A stretch of 64,000 bases of DNA from Liolophura sinensis (taxonomy: Eukaryota > Mollusca > Polyplacophora > Chitonida > Chitonidae): positions 8,058,281 through 8,122,280 of the forward strand of contig NC_088301.1 of the NCBI RefSeq assembly GCF_032854445.1, written 5' to 3'. The notes beneath the pieces were generated by a model. It was not told the origin of the DNA. It saw nothing but the letters and a program-made list of their open reading frames with translations, and ran no database searches. A program made the translations under genes and the position numbers. Of this stretch, positions 1-11,600 are shown one piece after another (positions within the stretch are counted from its first letter, which is position 1; each line of letters begins with the position of its first letter).

Positions 1-168
1 GATGCATGTTAAACCATGTTCCAGTTTCAACATAAACGTGAGAGTTCATGCGCCAGTAACTGTATAGTTATGCAGTAATTTTTGTACCCAAGTACATGTA
101 CGTATGTAGCTGGCACAATACTTAACACTCTTATAAACCTGTAGGATATAGACTGTGATGTGTATTTG

Positions 169-434
169 TTTATTTATTTATTTGATTGGTGTTTTACGCC
201 GTACTCAAGAATATTTCACTTATACGACGGCGGCCAGCATTATGGTGGGTGGAAACCGGGGACATCTCGGGGGAAACCCACGACCATCCGCAGGTTGCTG
301 GCAGACCTTCCCACTTACGGCCGGAGAGGAAGCCAGCATAAGCTGGACTTGAACTCACAGCGACCGCATTGGTGAGGGGCTCCTGGGTCATTACGCTGCG
401 CTAGCGCGCTAACCGACTGAGCCACGGAGGCCCC
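169..434 (-). mobile_element. Full-length tRNA-derived SINE, perfect 12-bp target duplication
   Basis: On the - strand it starts ggggcctccgtggctcag (A box TGGCTCAGTCGG), has a B box like GTTCAAGTCC, then the family body, and ends in AATAAATAAA. Flanked by gatgtgtatttg at 157-168 and 435-446. Reference copy for the family. Confidence 0.95.
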
Positions 435-539
435 GATGTGTATTTGACCATAGCATTTCTTATAAACATTTCAGTTTAAATCTTCTAGAAATATTTCCTT
501 TTTCATGCATCGTTTACCAACTATGTCTTCTCGTGGTAT

Positions 540-640
540 ACCTACATTCTTATTATTATTAATAATAATTATTATCAATATTATCAATATTAATGATAAT
601 AATAATAATAACAATCATTATTATTATTATTATTATTGCC
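540..640. repeat. (ATT/AAT)n low-complexity, self-complementary
   Basis: Runs of TTATTATT are followed by AATAATAA and again TTATTATT, so strands can fold back. No gene in 447-1000 otherwise. Confidence 0.85.
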
Positions 641-1002
641 GCCGAGTCTTTTTGTCGCTGACATCTTTTTTATGTTCACTATGACAACTTAACCGAACAA
701 GTTGTACACGATTTTGAATGAAGTTTAAGCACACATTAGCGCTGGACTAGGGATCATTTTTTGACCAGTATCTGGACGCAGGAATTGTCTACAGGATTGT
801 TCAATTGTGAAGCGCGGATAGAGAGGACAAATGGTACAGAGGTTTGCGCTCAAGGTATACCGTCTAGAAAACCAATATGCACCTTATTAAAATAGTTTTT
901 GGTAACATTGTTGCAAAGTAAACGATATTTATTTTACGGTGATGTCTGTTTGATGTTGAAATTATTTTATTTATTCATTTATTGAGTTAGAGAGGGCACC
1001 AT

Positions 1003-1555
1003 ACAGCTGTTCAGTTATTTGAGACATGGGGGGTGCCATCCAGCTTTTAGAGATATTGGAGACAATCATGGCCTTCAGCTCTTATTTATACACTTGAGAC
1101 AGTTAGGGCACCATCCAGTTTTTACACATATTGAAGAAAGTGAGGATGCCATCCAGCTTTTACAGATATTGGAGACAGTGAGGGTGCCATGGCCTTCAGC
1201 TCTTATTTATCCACTTGAGCCAATGAGGGCGCCATCCAGCTTTTATTTATTCACTTATTTGAGAAAGTGAAAGCACCATACAGCTCTCATTTATTCACTT
1301 ATTTGAGAACGTGAAGGCACCATACAGCTTTTATTTATTCACTTACTTGAGGCAGTGAGGGCGTCATACAGCTCTTATTTATTCACTTATCTGAGACAGT
1401 GAGGGCGTCAAACAGCTCTTATTTATTCACTTATCTGAGACAGTGAGGGCGTCATACAGCTCTTATTTATCCACTTATTTGAGGCAGTGAGGGCGTCATG
1501 CAGCTCTTGTTTACTCACTTATTTGAGACAGTGAGGGCGCCATACAGCTCTTTCA
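1003..1555. repeat. Minisatellite, ~44-bp unit, about 12 copies
   Basis: Unit like gagggcgtcatacagctctt followed by atttattcacttatctgaga and cagt. Copies at the left are more diverged and vary in length. Confidence 0.88.
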
Positions 1556-1584
1556 TAAGTGGTTAAGGTGTTTGGCCCACCCGT

Positions 1585-2350
1585 CCTCGTGTTTTCCTCT
1601 ACACACCCTCCTCTTTTCCTCTACACACCCTCCTCTTTTCCTCCTACCCTCCTACCTGTTTTACTCCACCCACCTTCCTGCTTCCCTCCATCCACCTATC
1701 TGCTTCCCTTCGCCCACCTATCTGTTTTCCTCCACCCACCCACTGTTTTCCTATACACAGACACAAATCCACCATTCCTGCTTCCCGCCACCCACCTTCC
1801 TGCTTCCCGCCACCCACCTTCCTGCTTTCCTGCACCCACCTACCCGCTCTCCTCCACCCACCTACTTGTTTTCCCTCACCCACCCTCCTGCTTCTCTCCA
1901 CCCACCTTCCTGCTTTCCTCCACCCACCTACTTGTTTTCCTACCACCCACCCACTCTCCTGCTTCTCTCCACCCACCTTCCTGCTTCTCTCCACCCACCT
2001 TCCTGTTTTCCTCCAATCACCTTCCTGTTTTCCTCCACTCACCTTCCTGTTATTCTCCACCCACCCTCCTGATTTCCTCCAACGACCGACCTGTTTTTCT
2101 CCGGTCACTTTTCTGCTTTCCTCCACCCATTTACGTCTACCTGTTTTGCTCATACCAACCTAATTTTCTCTTCCCACTTATCTGCTTTATCCCTCCCACT
2201 ACCTGGTTTCCTCCACCCATCTGCATGTACCTGTTTTCATCCACCAACCTAACTGCTTTACCTGGTTTCCTCCACCCATCTGCATGTACCTATTTTCTTC
2301 CACCCACCTACCTGTTTTTCTCCACCCACCTACCCCCCTATTTTCCTGCT
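1585..2350. repeat. Polypyrimidine minisatellite, ~20-23-bp unit
   Basis: More than 30 copies of units like cctccacccaccttcctgct. Almost purely C/T on the + strand for about 750 bp, immediately upstream of the first NOX5 exon. The long ORFs in it are an artefact of composition. Confidence 0.92.
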
Positions 2351-2439
2351 TTCCTGCTTTCCCACATGGAAAGGTAATTATCTTGACAACAGCACCAATG
2401 AACTATATTTTTGTGCTGTATACTTCATTGTGTTTTCAG

Positions 2440-2657
2440 CTTTGCAAACTGTCTTCGCTCTGAACAACGGAAAAGTCTATTATCAAGAGATCGGATACAG
2501 CGTAATCTCGCCAGGAAGATGTCTTTGATCAGCAATTACCGAAATTTCATCGTGTTTTGGTGCCTTTTTACTGCAGTAAATGTGACCTTATTCGTGACGG
2601 CTGCTCATCGGTACTGGGACAACCATAACATATTTGTTGTATTGGCTCGTGGGGCTG
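2440..2657 (+). CDS. NOX5: NOX5 exon: first transmembrane helix
   Basis: Acceptor tgttttcag and donor gtgagt. Encodes a basic stretch (RSEQRKSLLSRDRIQRNLARK) and then a hydrophobic helix beginning NFIVFWCLFTAVNVTLFV, ending in LARGAG. It enters in phase 2 and ends in phase 1. The ARG-x-G motif joins directly to the QCLNFN of the next exon as in NOX5. Confidence 0.85.
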
Positions 2658-5600
2658 GTGAGTTCAAATTGTAAGAACAAAGTATACTTCAAGTGAAACA
2701 AGACATGTCGCTCTTATTTTCACTTCCTTTTTGATTTTTTTTTGCCAGAATATAATGCAAATGTTTAGATTCTATGGTGGAATTTTGCTTCTTTCTGAAC
2801 ATCGTAATACTAAATACTAGTAAACGTGCAGGGGTACAAATAGCACTAGTAAACTTTACAAGAATCCATCCCGTAAGTATTATAAAGATACGTGGCATGA
2901 CAAAGTTGTAAGATACAAGGTGCCACCTAAGATCCCCTTGCGGTGGGGTGGCAATCTCAGGCATGGGACAGAACATTTTGTAGATGTCCATGATCTAATA
3001 CATCTGATATAAGTGAAAAATGACAAAAAAATCAAACACATCTTACAAATTTTAATAATAATATAAATAGAAAAGGTTAACTAAACGTCACCGCCAAAAA
3101 CCAAACATAGTTTCAGATATAGTTTTTAATTTTCGTTCTTCTAACGCCGTTTCATCACACCATGTACCTCACGGGCTGAAGATTCAGTGTGTTCGCTATT
3201 GTTAGGAGTAAAGAAAATGAACATTCCCCTTAGAAGTCCATTTTGAGAACTAACAATAATGGTGATAATGATGATGATAATAATACGCTGATACGCTGTT
3301 ATATGACGGCGATTAATGTTATTGTGTGTGAAATGCGATGACAACACAGCATTTTGAATATTTCTAAAGCAGTGGCGTCTAATCAATTGCAGCTGGCATC
3401 ACTGCATTTTTTTAAACCTAATTCTGCTTAAGTCATTTTTGCCAGGGGGCGTGTACTTTGCTACTGTTTATGCATTTACATGAAAAGTTAGAATAAAACC
3501 CTAACTGAGGTAAATTGACACGAGGCCGTTTTTCACCGGTTAATTAAGTGTGGCCATTTGCCAACTACCGCACTGTCGTCGCTGCTCTTGTTTTTCTCTC
3601 CATGCTGTACATCTTAATAATATAGTAACGCATGCCTAAGACAAAATAAATCTAGCAGTTCGCTTATGCACTCGGTTCCAGGGCAGTGTCTGAATTTCAA
3701 CTCGGCCTTCATCGTCGTGTTGATGTATAGAAACATTATCACGTACCTGAAGTCGACGATGATGAGAAAGTACCTGCCTCTGGATCACGCCATCGGTGCT
3801 CACAAAATCTGCGGGGCAGTCATCGTGGTCTTCGGTTTGGTCCACACCGCCATGCACGTGGCTAATGCAGGTGAGAAGTAAAGGACAAAGAAAACACTAT
3901 CATCCAGTATAGGTCAAATGGAAGACCATCAAACACAGACCAGATCGGTAGTACGATTTGCCCCTCCCCCGACCCCTGTTTTAATATGTTCATAAATATC
4001 ATCATAATTTAGGTTAAATGCATTGTCATGTAACAATACATTGTGTGTTTATAGTTGTACATTTCGTAGCGCGGGCTTACTCACGTGACGTGTTCATTTC
4101 AGTCGCAGCTGGGTAGTCTAAATATAGTACATCTAGCCAAACAGTTTCGATTGACCATTGTTTCTGGAAAGTGACCTTGTTTATGTTTTTTCTTCGTTTT
4201 TTTCTCGAAGCTTCGATGACAATATATAATGGGGGCAGATTTGTAGGCTTGGAGAGAATCAGTGACAGTTAAGAAGAGAGATAGACAGTGATACGACAGT
4301 GATATTTGGAGAGCTATAAGATGTTTTTGACGTAACTCAGGTCTGAAGTATTTGTACATACGAGTACGCCGCCGCCGCCATTTATCTTGTGCATTGCTGT
4401 TTGTAGTTTAAATCATTATTTCCCTTTTTGATGTATTAAATTGTTGAACCAAGCATTTGAGTGTTTCAGAGTGTTACTCTGTTTGAACCAGGTTAGGCTC
4501 GTTATCAGGAATCGGTATTATACCGATACCCTAACAGCATATGTCTCAATATATACAACAAATTTACATTCAAACAAATTTATTAGACAAGCATCACATC
4601 ATTATTAAGAACATTATTATGCAACAACGATAAATACCAAACGTTGGTCCCAAATACCCACAATATAAAAATATTTTCAAACACCCTTTTCTCTTGAAAA
4701 AAGAAATAAAAAAAATATTAAAGATCATATTTGGAAATAAGTTTTGACGCCCTTTCATCTGATTTTGGCATCATTTTTTGGTTTTCTTCTCCTTAAACAC
4801 TCTGTCTCCTGAAGAGTTTACCCGAAGTTCATTAAACTTACACTAACCTTACACTTTACCATGAAAAAGAACCTCATAGATTTTCAGCGACCTTGATCTA
4901 TATTTGAAGGTCATAGGGGTCATTTTTGTTTTTTTAAAAGAGGCCTGTTAATCCGATATATCTTGAACAGTTTATCCTAAATTCATTAAATTTACACCAC
5001 ACTTACATGTTAGTTTTAGGAAGAACACCATTCATTTTCACCAACCCTGACGTATTTTTGAAGGTCATTGGGGTTACATTTTATGGAAGGCTTATTAACA
5101 CATATAGCATGTAAACCAGAAGATATGTAAATGACCCCATTTCAGGGCTAATCGTTAGTCCAATCTAGACATCCGTCTGTTCGTCTGTCTCGTCGTTTGT
5201 CGGTAAACTCTCGACTTTGTAAAAGTTGAACTGTTTGCATGTTATTAAATGGCCTCACAGCATGGTTCTGCAGGATGTTGACGATTTCGATATCTGCCAT
5301 AATACAATGTTCATTGAATAAAACACTCGGTCAGCGATTACTAAAATATTCATTCCAATTCATTGTTTGTAGTTCCGAAAGTATCAAGAATAATTTTTTG
5401 CATTCATAAGACTTGCCACAATTTTTGAAATACCGGAAAACATTCATGTATAGAAAGTTAAATGTAAATTATTTAGAAGGAAGACGTCGGATTTATCAGA
5501 ATTATTTTTGTATTTGTCCTTTCATTATGTTACCATACTTTTATTTTGTTTTGTCAGAAATCACGACGAGAGAGACGAATGCTACTTGGGTAGAGGTTAT

Positions 5601-8600
5601 GTTCACCCTGCGCCCCGGGTGGGATGGGTGGGAGGATCCGCCTTTATAACTGGTTGGGTCTTGTCGCAGTACTAGCAGCCATTGTCGGTCCCTCCGTGAT
5701 ATGTCTGCGAAGACGAGGCTATTTCCAGGTAGGTGGTCCCTTATTGGCGCACGTAATCCTAGTCTGTGGCCAGCCTTATTTACTAATTATACATTGGTGC
5801 AAAAGAATTGTACATATGTCCAATTCTTTACAATACACATGTGAAATACACGTGTATTATATAAAAGGAAAATTCTTTTATGCATGTATGGAAGTCTTTC
5901 GTACCTTTGTGCAAAAAGACTTTTATTTTACGTGTGTACAAAGTTTTTGAACATAATTACAAATACTTTTAAAATATGTATAAATGCTTTTATGTATGTA
6001 CAAAGGGCTATCTACATTTGAACAACCGAATCTAAAATTTCTGCCTTATGTATTATGTAAATGCGTGAAAGAATGTATGTTAAATTTTCAATATGTTCAG
6101 GGGCCTCCGTGGCTCAGTTGGGTAGCGCGTTAACTCAGCGTAATGACCCAGGAGCCTACTCACCATTGCAACTCGCTATGAGCTCAAGCCCAGCTCATGC
6201 TGGCTTCTTCTCTGGCCGTACGTGGGAAGGTCTGCCAGCAACCTGTGGATGGTCATGGGTTCCCCCGGACTCTGCCCGGTTTCCTCCCACCATAATGCTG
6301 GCCGCCGTCATATAAGTGAAATATCCCTGAGTACGACGTAAAACACCAATCAAATAAATAAATTAAATATGTTCAAAAGTAGGTTTAGTTAGAGATTAGT
6401 GCTGAAGCTGTTTGCTGTGCTTGTCTCACATGACGTTGCCTCACGTAAACGTTTCTTATAATGAACGTTGCTTATAATGAAAGTTACTTATAATGAACAT
6501 GTTTTTATGACGTGACTGCAAATTAGCATGTGTAGTCGACAATTAATTTCTTGGTGCTTAGTGCCATATTGAAATGGATATAGAAACAACACTGCACGTG
6601 CAGCGGTATGTCCACGCTATATAACGGATGCTTTAATGGCAGACTACTTAAAACGGAATGAATGTCTTCGAGCTTCCCAACTCTGTCTCTTATATTTATA
6701 GACTAAGGTAAAAGAAAATTCTGGATGGATTGATCGTAAATATGATTACAACTCTGGTACATATTTCCAGAATGTGCAATCTATTTACAATGACACTGAA
6801 CTCATAAACACTATTTATTCAGTCAGCTTTCTAGTATGGCTAGTGTGGAAGTTTATTCAGTCAGCTTTCTAGTATGGCTAGTGTGGAAGTTTATTCAGTC
6901 AGCTTTCTAGTATGTCTCGTGTGGAAGTTTATTCAGTCCGCTTTCGTTGAAAACCAAATGTTTTTCACCAGCATGCACTGCATATCTGTAAGTCAAGCGT
7001 GGGAATGTTCGTCAGTTACTCGTCAAAGTCCGTGGTTTATCCCGCGCACTCAATTTCCCTTCACCGGTATAACCGACGGACATCTTCTGGAGTGCAACTG
7101 TAAACACAAGTTAAACAAGTGAAATAAATCATGTCAAATCACTCAGGTTTTCTACTGGAGTCACTGGTTATTCATTGGCTGGTGGGCTGTCCTGGTGATT
7201 CACGCCTCTAACTTCTGGAAATGGTTGATAGGACCCCGGCCTACAGTGTACCTGCTAGAGAAGCTCTGGCGTCATTGCCACAGTCACGACAGGACAGACG
7301 CCTGCATACGCAGTATACAATCGGTAGATTCCAAGGTAAGGCAGACGCGAAGAACAGGCACCTTTTTGCGCCAGATTTAGATAACATTAGCGTTAAGAAT
7401 ATTTGAAAATAGAGCAAAGTCCTAATAAAATAAAAATTAATATAATGTAATATAAATTTAGCCCGCATTCTGTTTTGTAGTTTCAGGGATAAATGAGTGA
7501 ACGAATAAAAAATAAAGTAAATAAAAACTGAAGGAAAGTGTATGTATAATACAGATCCTTCATTGAGCAAATGTTAATTTATAACGTGATTGTGACATGA
7601 ATGCAGTAGCAAGGTAACAAATACCCATACTTGAAACTCACAAAACTGTAACAAACTCTGTGTTATACACTACGAGTTTCTATTCCATTATAGTAACCCT
7701 TAGAACCATGCAAAGAAAATATCTGAAAGATTTGATGCTTTTTCTACAATTAGGTATCCGAAATTATCATTGAACGTCCTCCACGCTTCAAGTTCAATGC
7801 TGGGGAATATATTCTCATCAATATAGAGGCGATTGCGAAATTTGAATGGCATCCCTTCACTATCAGCAGTGCTCCAGAACAAACAGGTATTCTTCTTAAT
7901 CGAGGTTGATAATAGTCACACCTCATGTACAGCTATAAGTTTTATTGATCTTCCATGGCGAATCTATATAGTTGATTAATGTTTAACGTCATGCACATAA
8001 TTTTCATTTAAACAGTATTAGTCAGTTTTGTTAATGGATGAACCCGAATGCTCTGAATAAACCACCGACTTGTGGTAACTTACTGACGAACTCTCCCGCA
8101 AATGGTAGCCAGTATGTTGGCTGATCACAACCTTAGAAACCCTGTGGAGGTCGCAGTTCTAACAAAGCAACATAGCATTTTGAATGAATCTAGTTCATCA
8201 TCTAAAATACTGCATTTAACATCATTGTAATTTTTATGCCGAATTCTCGTCAGACATAGTGTTAGAATAAAACCCTATCTTAGGTGAATTGACAAGAGGG
8301 CGTATTTCACCTATTACGCGCGACCATTTGTCAACCATCACACTGTCGTCACTGCTTTGGTTTTACTCTTTATGCTGTACCCGTTCATATTCACAAAGGC
8401 TCCAAGAGTTAGAATGCCGTTTCAAACCCAGATTGTGCTACCTTTAGATCGGGCACCTGGAGTTCACCATCCAGATATGTTAACTATTCTTGAGCATAGT
8501 CTACATCACCAGTCGAATCACTGTAACAATCATGTCCAACCCCCTGTGTATTTCTTACTCCAGCTAATTTGTGATAAAATACTTTCAACAACTCTGCTGC

Positions 8601-11600
8601 AGACTTTCTCACTTTACACGTAGAAGTCAAGGGCGATTGGACTAGCAGACTGAGATCTTTAGGAGAAACCATGTGTTCAGGCGTTCGTATTGAACAAATT
8701 GAAGACGAACTCGATGTCAGGACATGGCCCCATTGGATGCTCAGTGAAAATAAATTCAGGGGAGACAACCCTTCTCCGTTCGGTTACTCAAACGATGCGT
8801 TCGAACTAGGACAGCAGATGAACCAGGAATCAAAGGAAGAAGAGCATGTGGAAAGCCAGGTGGATTCCCCCCAGCGATGCTCTGCAGTTTACCCCATAGA
8901 GTCTACTATACAAAGGGAGCCTTCTGTGGTCACACAAACCGACGGGGCGGTTCAACACGGATATAACCCCACTTCCATCCACTGTAAAGAGGGATCCACC
9001 TGCATCTCTCCTGCTCTCAAGACTTCACCCCAATAAATACTTCGCTAAACCCCAAGCGTTAAACGACTGCTATCCTGAAAAAAAACTCAAGGTAGGTTCA
9101 GACTTGTAGGATATCACAAAGGTTATTACACTGGCTTTTTCTCCATGAAACGACGCCCCACGTGTGTCATTTATTGACGGGTCTCCTGCTCGCGTTCGGT
9201 ATTCTCCGTTTATTTCAACGTTTTCACCATTCTTTCGGCAGAGGTTTTCTCCGAGTACCCGGTTTTCTCTTCCATATTTTTTGGCAGTGCTGATATTTTC
9301 ATTGACAATGTTTCTTCCTTTTCATTCCATCCTTATTTAGAGTTTTTCCATTTCTTGGCAGTGCTCGATTATGTATTCCACATGGTGTTGATTTCCTCGG
9401 TTTCCTTCGGACAATAACCGGTTTGCTTATCAAATACTTGATTTTCTCATAAAACACTTGAGGCAAGGGGCTGGGGGGGCTCCCTCGCGCTGTTGGTTAG
9501 CGCGTTAGCGCAGCCTAATGGCCAAGGAGCCGCTCACCAATTCGATCGCTGTGAGTTCCAATCCAGCTCCTGCTGACTTCCACTCCGGCCGTAAGTGGGA
9601 AAGTCTGCCAGCAATCTGCGGATGGTCGTGGGTTTCCTTCGGGCTCTGCCTGGTTTCCTTCCACCATAATGGTGACCGCCGTCTTATAAGTGAAATATTC
9701 CTGAGTACGGCGTAAAATACCAATGAAATAAATAAATAAATCATAAAACTCTTGATTTCTTCATAAAATACTTTATTTCCTCATGAACAATAATCGGTTT
9801 CGTAAAGGCCACACTTGGGTTTCTTTCGATAGTGCTTTTTATTGATTTAAATCCTCGATTTCCTCTGAACAACACTCCATATCCTTTTGACAACATTCCG
9901 TATCCTTTGGACGATGGGCAGAGACCGAGGGAAACAACCGACCATCCGAGACATTTCCACTTACGGCCGGAGAGGAAACCTGGACCGCATTAGTGGGAAG
10001 CTCTTCTGGACAATACTCTGTATCCGCCGACAATATTCCGATTCCCCCCAACAATATTCCGTATTCTCCTGGCAACATTCGACATTCGGGCTCATCGATT
10101 AGCACTGAAGACCATCCACCCCATATTTAATATTATTGTATTTTGTATATTTTATATATAGGTAAAAATTGATGGTCCCTTTTGGTGCACCATCTACAGA
10201 GGTGTATGACGTGGATCACGCTATTCTGATTGGAGCCGGCATTGGTGTTACTCATTCGCCAGCATTCTGCAAAGCATGGTATATAGACGGAAGCTCCAGC
10301 GTGCCATATGTTCGAGCTGTAAGCATTGGTGGAGAGTTTCCTGGGCGGACAGTTTCATTAGAACACCTAGGAGAGTAAGTACAAAAGGACAAGTCCAAAA
10401 AGCCTAAGATCGACATATGATGAACTTATAGCGTTATACTACTAATATGGCCTATAAAGTCCAACTCAGTGCTTGGGTTTAATTCGGGAAAAGGCTTTAT
10501 ACACTAATTATCTTGAAAACGCGTAAAACGCCAATCGAATAACTAAATTAGTAAGTAAATACATTTTGATACAGTGTTCATAGATTAACAAAAAGATTAT
10601 TACATGCATTTTAGACTGTCTGAATCTTAAAGGTTTTAACATGTCACCGTCCCCTCTCACACCCCTCACCCCTCCGCATCTAAAAAATGAATTTTGGGAA
10701 TGACAGGTGCTCGTCCGCCCGACACTGAGTATGTACCAGCTCCAACTTTAAGACATAGAAGCTTCTAAAACTAACCAAATTTTTACTAGTCAATCATAAG
10801 GATGTTCCAGGTCAATAATCGCAAGGCCAATTCACAAAATGCGCAATAACAGCAAACCATCAAAGAACATGCAAGGAACATAAAGTATGAAATTAGGCCG
10901 TAATCATGCAGAGAGAAGCGGTCAAAAGTTTTCATAGATGTTTGAAAGACCAAGGGTATGTCCTGTGCGACGAAGTGAAATCAGTATTGAAATCAGTATT
11001 GAAATCGTGTACCATGCTAGTGTATAAGTTGTCGATAATAATATATGTGTCACAGCTGCGCTTTGATAGACAACTGTTCAATGGTCACTTTCAAGTTGTG
11101 CAAAGCATCTTTCAGTTTGCACCTGTACTGACCAAAGCGTATTGTCGTAGCGGTCGGCGTCCGTCCGTTCCACCCGCCGTTCCCAGACTAAGTATATATT
11201 ATGTAATCAACCCCTCCTTCAGGAAATAAGGGAACTATAGAGACGTGTAATAGGCCTACATTGGTGTTTACCACTTTATTCGGTACAATGATCTGTATCC
11301 TCTGGACAACACTCTGTATCCTCCTTTACAATAATTTGTATCCCTTGAACAGCACTCTGTATCCCCTGGACAACACTCCGTATCCTCTGGACAATGATCT
11401 TTATCCTCTGGACAATGATCTGTATCTTCTGGACAATGATCTTTATCCTCTGGACAATGATCTGTACCCTCTGGACAACACTCTGTATCCTCTGGACAAT
11501 GATCTGTATCCTCTGAACAACACCCTGTATCCTCTGGACAATGATCTGTATCTTCTGGACAACACTCCATATCCTCTGGGACAATGATCTGTATCCTCTG

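Noticed and set aside
155-391. ORFs of 65-71 codons over 155-391 and similar ORFs at 6061-6315, 9505-9744, 36047-36297 and 38119-38367
   Set aside because: They lie inside SINE copies and read the SINE body in various frames; not genes.
395-434. tRNA gene at the SINE heads (also 6100-6140)
   Set aside because: A and B boxes are present but the rest does not fold as a tRNA and is followed by SINE body; tRNA-derived, not a tRNA.
1559-2377. 272-codon Pro/Ser/Thr-rich ORF
   Set aside because: Polypyrimidine minisatellite translation; neighbouring frames are equally open.
1-2439. N-terminal EF-hand exons of NOX5
   Set aside because: Searched for EF-hand loops upstream of 2440 and saw only repeats and AT-rich DNA; they should lie before the window.
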